Numbered from the stretch's first letter, positions 32,281 to 41,045 are shown. The stretch: DNA of 64,000 bases from Cloacibacterium sp047601505 (GCF_047601505.1 NZ_JASGJD010000001.1:806001-870000); one strand, 5' to 3'. Notes: generated by a model not told the origin, from the letters alone. Translations and numbers: made by a program.

Positions 32281-33276
32281 ATGGCAATTTTACAATTCAT
32301 AAAACCCGACAAAGTAATTCTACTTAATTCTACGGATTTCAAAGGTCAATTCGAATTCAGACCACTAGAGCCAGGATTTGGACTTACAATCGGTAATGCT
32401 TTGAGAAGAGTTTTGCTTTCTTCTCTAGAAGGATATGCTATTACATCTATCAAAATAGAAGGCGTAGAGCACGAATTTTCTACAATTCCAGGGGTAATTG
32501 AAGACGTTACGGAAATTATCTTAAATCTTAAACAATTAAGACTTAAATCTAAAGTAGAAAATGCACCAGCTGAACAAGTAAGCGTGAAAATTTCTGGTAA
32601 AGAAGTTATCACTGCAGGTGATTTTGCTAGCTCTATCAATAATTTTGAAGTATTGAACCCAGACCTAGTAATCTGCAACTTAACAAGTGAAGTGTCTTTC
32701 GAAATGAGTTTCCACGTGGACAAGGGTAGAGGTTATGTTCCTTCAGAGCAAAACAAATCTAACAATGCACCTATAGGAACTATTGCTATTGATTCTATCT
32801 TTACTCCAATTAAGAAAGTTCAATACAGCATCGAAAACTATCGTGTAGAGCAAAAAACAGACTACGAAAAACTAGTATTAGATATTGAGACTGATGGTTC
32901 CATCACTCCTCAAAATGCTTTAACTGAAGCTTCTAAAATATTGATTTATCATTTCATGTTGTTCTCTGATGAGAGAATAACTCTTGAAACTGAAGCTGTG
33001 AAAGCATCAATTCAATACGACGAAGAAACTTTACATACAAGACAACTTCTTAAGTCTAAATTAGCAGATATGGATCTTTCTGTAAGAGCCCTTAACTGTC
33101 TTAAAGCTGCAGAAGTAGAAACTCTTGGTGAATTAGTTTCTTATAGTAAGTCTGATTTGATGAAATTCAGAAATTTCGGTAAGAAATCTTTAACAGAACT
33201 TGAAGAACTTGTTCATTCTAAAGGACTAAACTTCGGGTTTGATGTTGCAAAATATAAGTTAGACGCTGACAAATAA
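32281..33276 (+). CDS. rpoA: DNA-directed RNA polymerase subunit alpha
   Basis: 331 residues. The N-terminal dimerisation domain (about 1-230) contains RPLEPGFGLTIGNALRRVLL and EGYAITSIKIEGVEHEFSTI. After a linker, the C-terminal domain (about 250-331) contains LADMDLSVRALNCLKAAEVE, TLGELVSYSKSDLMKFRNFG and KKSLTELEELVHSKGL, the part that binds UP-elements and activators. Encoded between rpsD and rplQ as usual. Confidence 0.98.
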   Translation: MAILQFIKPDKVILLNSTDFKGQFEFRPLEPGFGLTIGNALRRVLLSSLEGYAITSIKIEGVEHEFSTIPGVIEDVTEIILNLKQLRLKSKVENAPAEQVSVKISGKEVITAGDFASSINNFEVLNPDLVICNLTSEVSFEMSFHVDKGRGYVPSEQNKSNNAPIGTIAIDSIFTPIKKVQYSIENYRVEQKTDYEKLVLDIETDGSITPQNALTEASKILIYHFMLFSDERITLETEAVKASIQYDEETLHTRQLLKSKLADMDLSVRALNCLKAAEVETLGELVSYSKSDLMKFRNFGKKSLTELEELVHSKGLNFGFDVAKYKLDADK

Positions 33277-33285
33277 TCCTTAAAA

Positions 33286-33804
33286 ATGAGACACGGAAAA
33301 AAATTCAATCACTTAGGTAGAACAGCCTCTCACAGAAGCGCTTTGCTTTCTAACATGGCATGCTCACTAATTGAACATAAAAGAATAAATACTACTGTTG
33401 CTAAAGCAAAAGCTTTAAGAGTATTTGTAGAACCTATTTTAACTAAAGCTAAGGAAGATTCTACACACAACAGAAGAATAGCTTTTTCTTATCTTCAAAG
33501 TAAAGAAGCTGTTACTGAACTTTTCAGAACTGTAGCTCCAAAAATCGCTAACAGAAATGGTGGTTATACAAGAATCATCAAAACTGGTTTCAGAGTTGGT
33601 GATGCTGCAGATACTGCTCTTATCGAGCTTGTAGATTTCAATGAACTTTACAATCCTAATGCTGAAGAGAAAAAAGCTACTAGAAGAAGCAGAAGATCTA
33701 CTAAAAAAGAAGCTGTAGCTGAAGTTGCTGCTCCTGTAGTAGAAGAAGCTCCAGCAGTAGAAGAACCAAAAGCTGACGCTGCTGAAGAAAAAACTGAAGA
33801 ATAA
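33286..33804 (+). CDS. rplQ: 50S ribosomal protein L17 with acidic/alanine-rich tail
   Basis: 172 residues. The core (to about 120) carries MRHGKKFNHLGRTASHRSAL, LLSNMACSLIEHKRINTTVA and GGYTRIIKTGFRVGDAADTA. The last 50 residues are a low-complexity tail: basic KKATRRSRRSTKKEA and then acidic, Ala/Val/Glu/Pro-rich (VVEEAPAVEEPKADAAEEKT). The extension is longer than in E. coli (127 residues) and common in this phylum. Last gene of the ribosomal cluster, ended by a strong terminator. Confidence 0.97.
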   Translation: MRHGKKFNHLGRTASHRSALLSNMACSLIEHKRINTTVAKAKALRVFVEPILTKAKEDSTHNRRIAFSYLQSKEAVTELFRTVAPKIANRNGGYTRIIKTGFRVGDAADTALIELVDFNELYNPNAEEKKATRRSRRSTKKEAVAEVAAPVVEEAPAVEEPKADAAEEKTEE

Positions 33805-33823
33805 TATCTCTAAGTTTTAAATA

Positions 33824-33856
33824 AAAAAGACCTTCCAAATTTTGGAAGGTCTTTTT
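33824..33856. terminator. Terminator of the ribosomal cluster (bidirectional)
   Basis: An 11-pair stem (GACCTTCCAAA / TTTGGAAGGTC, extended by A/T pairs on both sides) with T-runs on both strands. It also ends the convergent lipoprotein gene at 33861. Confidence 0.9.
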
Positions 33857-33860
33857 GTTT

Positions 33861-34301
33861 TTATTCTTTTGTTAGTTCAAAAGTTTGTCCGTTTTGTGTA
33901 ATAGTAAGTTTTTTACCTTCTGTAACGGCTTTTATTCCGCCTTCTTCAAAAGTTGCAATGTTTTTGTCTGCTTTTGTCTGCGGAAGTTCTATTTTTAGTT
34001 TGTTTCTTTCGATTATTATATTGCTTTTGTCTGTATGATGTACAAATGTTATAATAGCTTCGGTATCATCGAAAGCTTTATACTTGTAAATATATTTTTT
34101 TACTTCGTCTTTTTTTACAATACTTTTTCCATCAACAGTTCTATTAAATACAACTGTAGAATCTTGTTTTTTTACACCATTAGAATCAACAATGGTAATA
34201 ACTTTTTCTTCTTTGGTAATAACATCCTTTTTAGTCTCATTTTTGCATGATAAAATTATGGCAAAACCTAAGAAAAAGGAGTATTTAATAAATTTTTTCA
34301 T
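33861..34301 (-). CDS. Putative lipoprotein of unknown function
   Basis: 146 residues. A signal peptide ends in a lipobox (MKKFIKYSFFLGFAIILSCKNE, Cys19). The mature region is rich in Lys, Thr and Asp and probably beta-stranded (EAIITFVHHTDKSNIIIERN, KLTITQNGQTFELTKE). No recognised family. It is convergent with the ribosomal cluster and shares its terminator; its promoter region borders that of eno. Confidence 0.75.
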   Translation of the reverse strand: MKKFIKYSFFLGFAIILSCKNETKKDVITKEEKVITIVDSNGVKKQDSTVVFNRTVDGKSIVKKDEVKKYIYKYKAFDDTEAIITFVHHTDKSNIIIERNKLKIELPQTKADKNIATFEEGGIKAVTEGKKLTITQNGQTFELTKE

Positions 34302-34393
34302 ATAAATACTATTTTGTATTAATTAAAATTAAGATAAATATCAGCCCAATATAGTAAATTTATCGGTAGAAATTGACTAAATTTGTATGGTTT

Positions 34394-34426
34394 TTTGAAG
34401 AACCTATTATGTCTCGCATATTTTTG
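34394..34426 (+). promoter_or_regulatory. Promoter of eno
   Basis: TTTG (34394-34397), a 21-base spacer, then TATTTTTG (34419-34426), 58 bases before the eno ATG. Confidence 0.65.
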
Positions 34427-34484
34427 TGCAGTAGACTAATAATCAATCTTATTAAACAAATTATTAATTTTAAATTCGAATAAA

Positions 34485-35777
34485 ATGAGCTACATTTCAT
34501 TTATTGAAGCAAGACAAATTTTGGATTCAAGAGGTAATCCTACTGTAGAAGTTGATGTATTCACAGAAAGTGGTGCAATGGGACGTGCTGCTGTACCTTC
34601 TGGTGCATCTACCGGAGAGCACGAAGCTGTAGAACTTAGAGATAATGGTTCTGAGTTTCTTGGAAGAGGTGTTTTAAAAGCTGTGGAAAATGTAAAAGAA
34701 GTTATCGCGCCAGAATTAGTAGGTCTTCCTGTTTTTGAACAAAATTTGATCGACCAAATTATGATTGACCTTGATGGTACTAACAATAAAGGTAAATTAG
34801 GTGCTAATGCTATTTTAGGTGTATCTCTTGCTGCTGCTAAAGCTGCTGCTGCTGAGCTTAAAATGCCGCTTTATAAATATGTAGGTGGTGTAAGTGCTAA
34901 TACACTTCCTGTTCCTATGATGAACGTTATTAATGGTGGTTCTCACTCAGATGCTCCAATTGCGTTCCAAGAGTTTATGATTATGCCTGTAAAAGCAGAT
35001 TCTTTTTCTCACTCTTTAAGAAAAGGTACTGAAGTTTTCCATAATCTTAAAAAAATCCTTCACGATAGAGGTCTTTCAACTGCTGTAGGTGACGAAGGTG
35101 GTTTTGCGCCAACTTTCAACGGTACAGAAGATGCTTTGGATACTTTATTACAAGCTATCGAAAAAGCTGGTTACAAACCTGGTGATGATTTCATGTTAGC
35201 TTTAGACTGTGCTTCTTCTGAATTCTACAAAGATGGTATCTATGATTATACTAAATTTGAAGGTAACAAAGGAGCTACTAGAACTAGAGAAGAACAAGTA
35301 TCTTACTTAGCAGAACTTACTTCTAAATATCCAATTATTTCTATTGAAGATGGTATGCAAGAAAACGACTGGGAAGGTTGGAAAATGCTTACTGATAAAA
35401 TTGGAGGTAGAGTACAATTAGTAGGAGACGATTTATTTGTAACTAACGTAGAAAGATTAGCTAGAGGTATTAAAGAAGAAACGGCTAACTCTATCTTAGT
35501 AAAAGTAAACCAAATTGGTTCTCTTTCTGAAACTTTAGCTGCTGTTCAAATGGCTCAACATAACAAATATACAGCTGTTATGTCTCACAGATCTGGTGAA
35601 ACAGAAGATGCTACAATTGCAGACCTTGCTGTAGCTTACAACTGTGGTCAAATTAAAACTGGTTCTGCATCTCGTTCTGATAGAATGGCAAAATACAACC
35701 AATTATTAAGAATTGAAGAAGCTTTAGGAGAAACTGCTATCTTCCCTGGTTTAGATGCTTTTAAAGTAAAAAGATAA
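34485..35777 (+). CDS. eno: Enolase
   Basis: 430 residues, standard length. It dehydrates 2-phosphoglycerate to phosphoenolpyruvate. Diagnostic: ILDSRGNPTVEVDV near the N-terminus, GDEGGFAPTF, metal ligands in LALDCASSEFY, SIEDGMQENDWEGW and LVGDDLFVTN, and the signature LVKVNQIGSLSETL with catalytic Lys. Monocistronic with its own promoter and terminator. Cytoplasmic; also part of the RNA degradosome in some other phyla. Confidence 0.98.
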   Translation: MSYISFIEARQILDSRGNPTVEVDVFTESGAMGRAAVPSGASTGEHEAVELRDNGSEFLGRGVLKAVENVKEVIAPELVGLPVFEQNLIDQIMIDLDGTNNKGKLGANAILGVSLAAAKAAAAELKMPLYKYVGGVSANTLPVPMMNVINGGSHSDAPIAFQEFMIMPVKADSFSHSLRKGTEVFHNLKKILHDRGLSTAVGDEGGFAPTFNGTEDALDTLLQAIEKAGYKPGDDFMLALDCASSEFYKDGIYDYTKFEGNKGATRTREEQVSYLAELTSKYPIISIEDGMQENDWEGWKMLTDKIGGRVQLVGDDLFVTNVERLARGIKEETANSILVKVNQIGSLSETLAAVQMAQHNKYTAVMSHRSGETEDATIADLAVAYNCGQIKTGSASRSDRMAKYNQLLRIEEALGETAIFPGLDAFKVKR

Positions 35778-35801
35778 TAATATCTTTTAATGATATTTTA
35801 C

Positions 35802-35835
35802 AAGCCCTTTCTGCATCTAGTAGAAAGGGCTTTTT
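35802..35835 (+). terminator. Terminator of eno
   Basis: An 11-pair perfect stem (AAGCCCTTTCT / AGAAAGGGCTT), 9-base loop and a short T-tract. Confidence 0.9.
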
Positions 35836-35990
35836 CGTGAAGATTTATTAATAAATAGACAAAGTTTTAACGAAACTATACCTATTTAGCAAATTTATCA
35901 ATGAAATTGAAAAAATATATCGTTTAGCATAACAATTAGTTTGTGTAAGCACGGCATTTTTTTGTATTTTTATCAAAAATTTATATAAAA

Positions 35991-37277
35991 ATGTCTGATA
36001 ATAAAGTTATATTAAATTACGATGGCAGTTCTTATGAATATCCTATCGTAGAGAGCACAATTGGGGACAGAGGTATTGATATCTCAAAACTAAGAGACCA
36101 AACAGGTCTTATTACTTTAGACTTAGGATATAAAAATACGGGTGCTACCCTAAGTGAAATTACTTATCTAGACGGAGATAAAGGAGAACTTTTCTACAGA
36201 GGTTATCCTATTGAGCAAATTGCTGAGAAATCTAATTTTACAGAAGTAATGTATCTTTTACTTCATGGTGAACTTCCTACGCAACCTCAATTTCTTCAGT
36301 TCGAAAAAAATATTAAGAACTACAACTATGTAGCAGAAGAAATGAAGAAAATTATTGATGCTTTTCCTCGTTCTGCGCATCCAATGGGAGTTCTTTCTAC
36401 GCTTACATCTGCACTTACAGCATTTAATCCTAGAGCTGTAAATGTAAAATCTAAAGAAGATTTAGACCATGCTGCTGAAATGCTTATTGCAAAATTTGCT
36501 CACCTTTGCGCATGGACTTATAGAAAAACTTTAGGTTTCCCGCTTAATCATGGAGATAATAATCTTAATTATGTAGAAAATTTCTACAAAATGACTTTCA
36601 GAATGCCTAATCAGGATTTTGAATTAGACCCTGTGGTTGTAGAAGCTTTAGATAAAATTTTAATTCTTCATGCAGACCACGAACAAAACTGTTCTACTTC
36701 TACTGTAAGAATGGTAGGTTCTGCACATACTGGATTATTTGCTTCTATATCTGCTGGTGTTTCTGCACTTTGGGGACCATTGCATGGTGGTGCAAACCAA
36801 GCTGTTATTGAGATGCTAGAGCATATAGAGCAAGATGGAGGTGATGTAGCTAAATATGTAGCTAAAGCGAAAGATAAAAATGATAGCTTCCGTTTGATGG
36901 GATTCGGACATAGAGTTTATAAAAATTTCGATCCAAGAGCTAAAATCATCAAAAAAGCAACTTATGATGTTTTAGATAAATTAGGCATTCAAGATAAAGC
37001 TTTAGACATTGCAATGCAATTAGAAAAAGTAGCTTTAGAAGACGATTATTTCATCGAAAGACAATTGTATCCAAATGTAGATTTCTATTCAGGAATTATT
37101 TACAGAGCATTAGGAATTCCTACAGAAATGTTTACCGTAATGTTTGCGTTAGGTAGATTACCAGGATGGATTTCTCAATGGAAAGAAATGAGACTTCATG
37201 GAGACCCAATCGGAAGACCAAGACAAGTTTACAAAGGAGCACAACAAAGAGATTATGTGCCAATGGAGAGTAGATAA
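35991..37277 (+). CDS. gltA: Citrate synthase
   Basis: 428 residues, the length of the hexameric type II enzyme. It condenses acetyl-CoA and oxaloacetate at the start of the TCA cycle. Catalytic residues by position: H265 (GPLHGGAN), H307 (GFGHRVYKNFDPRA) and D364 (YPNVDFYSG). The N-terminal strand domain (SDNKVILNYDGSSYEYPIVE) is present, as in NADH-regulated enzymes, but the allosteric residues cannot be judged by eye. A promoter-like TTTG-N21-TATTTTTA lies at 35940-35972. Monocistronic. Confidence 0.97.
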   Translation: MSDNKVILNYDGSSYEYPIVESTIGDRGIDISKLRDQTGLITLDLGYKNTGATLSEITYLDGDKGELFYRGYPIEQIAEKSNFTEVMYLLLHGELPTQPQFLQFEKNIKNYNYVAEEMKKIIDAFPRSAHPMGVLSTLTSALTAFNPRAVNVKSKEDLDHAAEMLIAKFAHLCAWTYRKTLGFPLNHGDNNLNYVENFYKMTFRMPNQDFELDPVVVEALDKILILHADHEQNCSTSTVRMVGSAHTGLFASISAGVSALWGPLHGGANQAVIEMLEHIEQDGGDVAKYVAKAKDKNDSFRLMGFGHRVYKNFDPRAKIIKKATYDVLDKLGIQDKALDIAMQLEKVALEDDYFIERQLYPNVDFYSGIIYRALGIPTEMFTVMFALGRLPGWISQWKEMRLHGDPIGRPRQVYKGAQQRDYVPMESR

Positions 37278-37318
37278 TTTTTTGGATTATATACAAGAAA
37301 AATTAAATAATATTTTGC

Positions 37319-37350
37319 AAAACTCCCTTTTTTTAGGGAGTTTTTTGTTT
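37319..37350 (+). terminator. Terminator of gltA
   Basis: A 9-pair stem AAAACTCCC / GGGAGTTTT, 8-base loop, then a T-tract. Confidence 0.85.
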
Positions 37351-37449
37351 TTATAGACAAAATTTTTTCACTTCATTTCCTTTATATAAATTTGTGAAAA
37401 TTAGAGGATAAAACAAGATTTTTCCTGCAAAAAAAATTGTTGAAAACAG

Positions 37450-38364
37450 ATGAAACTTAATGTCAAAAACGAAACGGGTAAACTAAAATCTGTAGTACTT
37501 GGGCAACCAAAATCTATGGGAGCGGCACCAACTTTAGCAGAAAGCTACGACGCCAAATCTTATTATTCTATTGAGCATAATATTTATCCCAAAGAAGAAG
37601 ATATTATTTCTGAAGTTAGCGCTTTTGAAAATGTTCTTAAAAAATATGACGTAGAAGTTTTTCGTCCGGCAATTATAGAAGACTACAATCAGGTTTTTGC
37701 AAGAGATGTAGCTTTTGTAATAGAAGATAAAATGATTATCTCAAATGTTATAAAAGACCGCGCAGACGAACAAGAAGCTTATCGCGAAATTTTCGAGAAA
37801 GTAGAGTGGAGAAAAATTATTAATTTGCCAGAAACAGCTCATGTAGAAGGTGGAGATGTTATCGTTTGGAATGATTATCTTTTCATCGGGACTTGTTACA
37901 GCGAAGATTACAGAAGTTTCAAAACGGCAAGAACCAACGAGTATGCGCTTGAAATCCTCAAAGAATATTTTCCTAAAAAGAGAATTATAGATTTAGACCT
38001 CAAAAAAAATGATAAAGTGCCTTATGAAGGTGTTTTGCATCTAGATTGTACTTTTAATCCTGTTGGTAAAGACAAATGCATCATTTATAAAAATGGTTTT
38101 GTAGACCAAAATGATTACGAATTAATTATTGATATTTTTGGAGAAGAAAATTGTTTCCACGTTACAGACGAAGAAATGTTCGAAATGAATCCTAATATTT
38201 TTTCAATTTCTCCGGAAGTAGTGGTTTCAGACAAGACTTTCACCAGAATGAACAATCATTTTAGAGACGTTTGGGGACTTACCGTGGAAGAAATTCCATA
38301 CAGAGAAGTTTCTAAAATGGGAGGTTTGTTAAGATGTTCTACCATGCCATTGGTGAGAGAGTAA
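37450..38364 (+). CDS. Guanidine-modifying hydrolase (arginine deiminase / DDAH-like)
   Basis: 304 residues of the amidinotransferase/deiminase (GME) superfamily. Visible active-site parts are an N-terminal ARDVAFVIEDKMII, the Glu in HVEGGDVIVW, the His in VLHLDCTFNPVG and the catalytic Cys near the end in GGLLRCSTMPLVRE. Such enzymes hydrolyse arginine, citrulline-type or methylarginine substrates, or transfer amidino groups. The exact substrate is open. It starts 85 bases past the gltA terminator and is followed by the SAM riboswitch unit. A second superfamily member lies at 42011-42931. Confidence 0.85.
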   Translation: MKLNVKNETGKLKSVVLGQPKSMGAAPTLAESYDAKSYYSIEHNIYPKEEDIISEVSAFENVLKKYDVEVFRPAIIEDYNQVFARDVAFVIEDKMIISNVIKDRADEQEAYREIFEKVEWRKIINLPETAHVEGGDVIVWNDYLFIGTCYSEDYRSFKTARTNEYALEILKEYFPKKRIIDLDLKKNDKVPYEGVLHLDCTFNPVGKDKCIIYKNGFVDQNDYELIIDIFGEENCFHVTDEEMFEMNPNIFSISPEVVVSDKTFTRMNNHFRDVWGLTVEEIPYREVSKMGGLLRCSTMPLVRE

Positions 38365-38431
38365 CTTAAAAAAAAATATTTTGCCAAGTTTTTAAGCTAA
38401 ATGCTTTTAGAAAATTAAAATTTTATAAAAA

Positions 38432-38464
38432 TTTGGTTTTTATAAAAACTTGTCTTTATATTTG
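38432..38464 (+). promoter_or_regulatory. Promoter of the riboswitch-metX-hom unit
   Basis: TTTG (38432-38435), a 21-base spacer and TATATTTG (38457-38464), ending 28 bases before the riboswitch P1 stem. Confidence 0.75.
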
Positions 38465-38492
38465 CAATCAGAAAAAGATCATTAAGCACGCA

Positions 38493-38600
38493 ACTTATTA
38501 AGAAAGGTGGAGGGAATTGACCCTGTGAAACCTTGGCAACCTGCAACAGAAATGTTAGTAAGGTGCCAAATTCAAACTCGTTACATCGAGAAAGATAAGT
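38493..38600 (+). promoter_or_regulatory. SAM-I (S-box) riboswitch
   Basis: An S-adenosylmethionine aptamer. P1 is ACTTAT (38493-38498) with ATAAGT (38595-38600). The conserved core AAGGTGGAGGG, TGACCCTGTGAAACC and TTGGCAACC matches the S-box consensus in order, including the P2 kink-turn region. P3 is built by GCAACAGAAATGTTAGTAAGGTGCC-type sequence (38543-38567), and P4 by CTCG / CGAG (38577-38580, 38587-38590). A terminator follows at 38638-38671. In this phylum such elements shut off methionine biosynthesis when SAM is plentiful, which fits metX and hom downstream. Confidence 0.93.
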
Positions 38601-38637
38601 CTGAAATCAGTTTTGAATTATATTATCAATTATATAC

Positions 38638-38671
38638 AAACTCTTTCGACTTGTCGGAAGAGTTTTTTTTT
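38638..38671 (+). terminator. Terminator forming the riboswitch expression platform
   Basis: An 11-pair stem (AAACTCTTTCG / CGGAAGAGTTT with one wobble), 6-base loop, then nine T. It lies 37 bases after the aptamer and before any gene, as expected for SAM-dependent attenuation. Confidence 0.88.
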
Positions 38672-38737
38672 GCTCTTTCGCCAAGAATTTTCTAGCAATA
38701 GGTTGCTCAATTATTAATAATTAAAAATTTTTAAAAA

Positions 38738-38842
38738 ATGAGCAATTTTAATTTTAACCCATCTCAATCCAACCAAAATTTTCAAGCAAAAAATGTTTTT
38801 GCGAGCAAGTGTTGTACGTCTGTTTTTTGTTGTAATCTTTAA
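38738..38842 (+). CDS. 34-residue peptide with paired Cys-Cys motifs, between SAM riboswitch and metX
   Basis: ATG to TAA encodes 34 residues: an Asn/Gln/Phe-rich N-terminus (MSNFNFNPSQSNQNFQAK) followed by a tail with two CC pairs (residues 25-26 and 31-32: KCC...FCCNL). It is too short for ordinary ORF calling. It lies downstream of the riboswitch terminator and ends 15 bases before metX with no terminator between, so it is in the same transcript. Four Cys codons in the last ten suggest a cysteine-responsive leader peptide or a thiol/metal-binding microprotein. Both ideas are inference. I do not recognise a family. Confidence 0.55.
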   Translation: MSNFNFNPSQSNQNFQAKNVFASKCCTSVFCCNL

Positions 38843-38857
38843 AAATCTAAATTTAAA

Positions 38858-39802
38858 ATGTTAGAATATTTAGAAATAGGAGATTTAGTTCTAGAAAACG
38901 GAACCATCATTCGAAATGTGAAAATCGCATACAATGTTTATGGAAACATAGAAAATGCAGAAAAAATAATTTGGATTTGCCATGCCCTCACAGCCAATTC
39001 TGATGCAGAAACTTGGTGGCCAGAAATGATTGGCAAAGACGAAATTTTCAATACAGAAAAACATGCTATTATTTGTGCAAATGTTTTGGGTTCTTGCTAC
39101 GGAACTGCTTTTGAATGCGATGTAGATAAACCGCTAATTACGATTAGGGACATGGTTTCTGCACACCAAAAGCTAGCAGATTTTCTTAATATCACGTCTA
39201 TAGATTTTCTTTGTGGAGGCTCTCTTGGTGGGATGCAATGTCTTGAATGGAGCATTATTAATCCAGATTTTATCAAAAATTTATTTGTAATTGCTACCAA
39301 TTGTAAACATTCTTCTTGGGGAATTGCTTTCAACGAAGCACAAAGAATGGCTTTAGAATTAGGAGATAAAGGTTTAGACGCTGCCAGAGCTATTGCAATG
39401 CTTTCTTACAGAAATTATAAAACCTACGAGTACAGTCAGGTAGATCATATTGATGCGGCAGACGATTTTTCTGCGGCTTCTTACCAAAGATATCAAGGTG
39501 AAAAACTGAGAAAAAGATTTACTCCTAATGCGTATTTTTCTCTTTCAAAATCTATGGATTCTAACAATGTTGGCAGAAATAGAGGTTCTCTGGAAAAAGC
39601 TTTGTCAAATATTACTGCTCAAACTTTAGTTATTGGGATTGATAGCGACATTCTTTTCCCTGTAAACGAGCAACAATACATTGCGAAAAATGTAGAAAAT
39701 GCAGTTTACGAACATATTAAATCTAAATATGGACATGATGGTTTTCTTCTGGAGACCGATAAAATAAAAACTTTATTAAAAAAATATTTCAACTTTCTAT
39801 AA
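38858..39802 (+). CDS. metX: Homoserine O-acetyltransferase
   Basis: 314 residues, an alpha/beta hydrolase that makes O-acetylhomoserine for methionine synthesis. The triad is S122 (CGGSLGGMQ, nucleophile elbow), D264 (GIDSDILFPV) and H293 (YGHDGFLLE). CHALTANSDAETWW near the N-terminus forms the oxyanion region. It is somewhat shorter than the usual 350-380, with a trimmed N-terminus and lid. It is controlled by the SAM-I riboswitch upstream and followed by the homoserine dehydrogenase gene, which supplies its substrate. No O-acetylhomoserine sulfhydrylase or cystathionine synthase gene lies in this cluster. Confidence 0.93.
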   Translation: MLEYLEIGDLVLENGTIIRNVKIAYNVYGNIENAEKIIWICHALTANSDAETWWPEMIGKDEIFNTEKHAIICANVLGSCYGTAFECDVDKPLITIRDMVSAHQKLADFLNITSIDFLCGGSLGGMQCLEWSIINPDFIKNLFVIATNCKHSSWGIAFNEAQRMALELGDKGLDAARAIAMLSYRNYKTYEYSQVDHIDAADDFSAASYQRYQGEKLRKRFTPNAYFSLSKSMDSNNVGRNRGSLEKALSNITAQTLVIGIDSDILFPVNEQQYIAKNVENAVYEHIKSKYGHDGFLLETDKIKTLLKKYFNFL

Positions 39803-39811
39803 ATTTTAAAA

Positions 39812-41005
39812 ATGAGCAAAAAGTTAACGATAGGATTGTTTGGTTATGGTGTGGTAGGAACCGGACTTTATGATGTGCTTCACAAAAGCAAAACAGTAGA
39901 TGCTACTATCAAAAAAATTGTGGTAAAACACAAAGATAAACCTAGAAATATTTCGCCGGAGCATTTCCATTTTGATAAAAATGAAATCCTAAATGATGAC
40001 GAGATTAATGTGGTGGTAGAATTGATAGACGATGCAGATGCAGCTTACGAAATTGTAACTACAGCGCTTAAAAAAGGAAAAGCAGTAGTTTCTGCCAATA
40101 AAAAATTAATTGCAGAGCATTTTGAAGAATTGTACGAATTGCAACAAAAATATAACGTTCCGTTTTTGTATGAAGCGGCAGTTTGCGGCAGTATTCCTAT
40201 CATCAGAAATCTGGAAGAATATTATAACAACGATTTTCTACAATCGATTCAAGGGATTGTAAATGGTTCTACCAATTATATTTTAACCAAAACTTTTCAG
40301 GATAATTTGAGCTATGACGAAGCGTTAGAAGAAGCTAAAGAAAAAGGCTATGCAGAGAGCAACCCAATTTTAGATACAGGAGGTTTTGATGCTCGCTCTA
40401 AACTGCAAATTCTTTTGGCACATTCATTCGGGATTAAAACAGTTCCGGAAGATGTTTTCAATGTTGGGATTCAGAATTTGGGAGATTTAGAAATAAAATT
40501 TGCAAAAGAGAAGAATCTTCAAATCAAACTTTTGGCGTATGCACAAAAAAGAAACGATAACGAAGTTGCAGCTTTGGTCATTCCAAAATTTGTAAAATCT
40601 ACCGATACTTTTTCTACGGTAAATGATGTTTTCAATGGCGTAAAAGTGCAAACAGCTTTTGCAGACAAACAATTTTTCTACGGAAGAGGAGCGGGTTCTT
40701 TGCCTACGGCTAGTGCAGTTTTGTCTGATATTTCTGCTTTGGCTTACGATTACAGATACGAATACAAGAAAATTACCAATTCTGAAAATTTGAAATTAAC
40801 AGAAGATTTTAACCTGAAAGTTCTCTTCAGACATCCAGCAAAAGATGCAGATAAATTCGAGACTTATTTTATCAATATCGAAGAATATTACGGAAACAAA
40901 GAACAAGGCTATTTTGTGGGAGACATCAGTTTTAAAAATTTAAAAGAAATTTTTTCTCAGAATTCTGAAGAAGTTTCTTTTGTTTTGATAGATTTTTTGG
41001 CTTAA
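39812..41005 (+). CDS. hom: Homoserine dehydrogenase
   Basis: 397 residues. It reduces aspartate semialdehyde to homoserine, the branch point for methionine and threonine. The Rossmann motif is LFGYGVVGTGLYDVL (residues 8-22). Further signatures are SANKKLIAEHFEEL, YEAAVCGSIPIIRNL, GIVNGSTNYILTK and the NPILDTGGFDARSKLQIL block. It is monofunctional, with no aspartate kinase. The C-terminal region from about 335 is weakly like a degenerate regulatory domain and shorter than usual. Nine bases after metX, so co-regulated by SAM. Confidence 0.93.
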   Translation: MSKKLTIGLFGYGVVGTGLYDVLHKSKTVDATIKKIVVKHKDKPRNISPEHFHFDKNEILNDDEINVVVELIDDADAAYEIVTTALKKGKAVVSANKKLIAEHFEELYELQQKYNVPFLYEAAVCGSIPIIRNLEEYYNNDFLQSIQGIVNGSTNYILTKTFQDNLSYDEALEEAKEKGYAESNPILDTGGFDARSKLQILLAHSFGIKTVPEDVFNVGIQNLGDLEIKFAKEKNLQIKLLAYAQKRNDNEVAALVIPKFVKSTDTFSTVNDVFNGVKVQTAFADKQFFYGRGAGSLPTASAVLSDISALAYDYRYEYKKITNSENLKLTEDFNLKVLFRHPAKDADKFETYFINIEEYYGNKEQGYFVGDISFKNLKEIFSQNSEEVSFVLIDFLA

Positions 41006-41045
41006 TTGGTATGGTTTTTTCATGTCAAATAAAAAACACAAAAAG

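Noticed and set aside
38507..38695. A 62-codon ORF over the SAM riboswitch
   Set aside because: It lies on top of the aptamer and terminator, its composition is set by RNA structure and it resembles no protein.
38738..38842. Remnant of a metY/metB gene
   Set aside because: Only the first four residues resemble a sulfhydrylase start; the Cys-Cys tail has no counterpart, and no other fragment of such a gene is seen.
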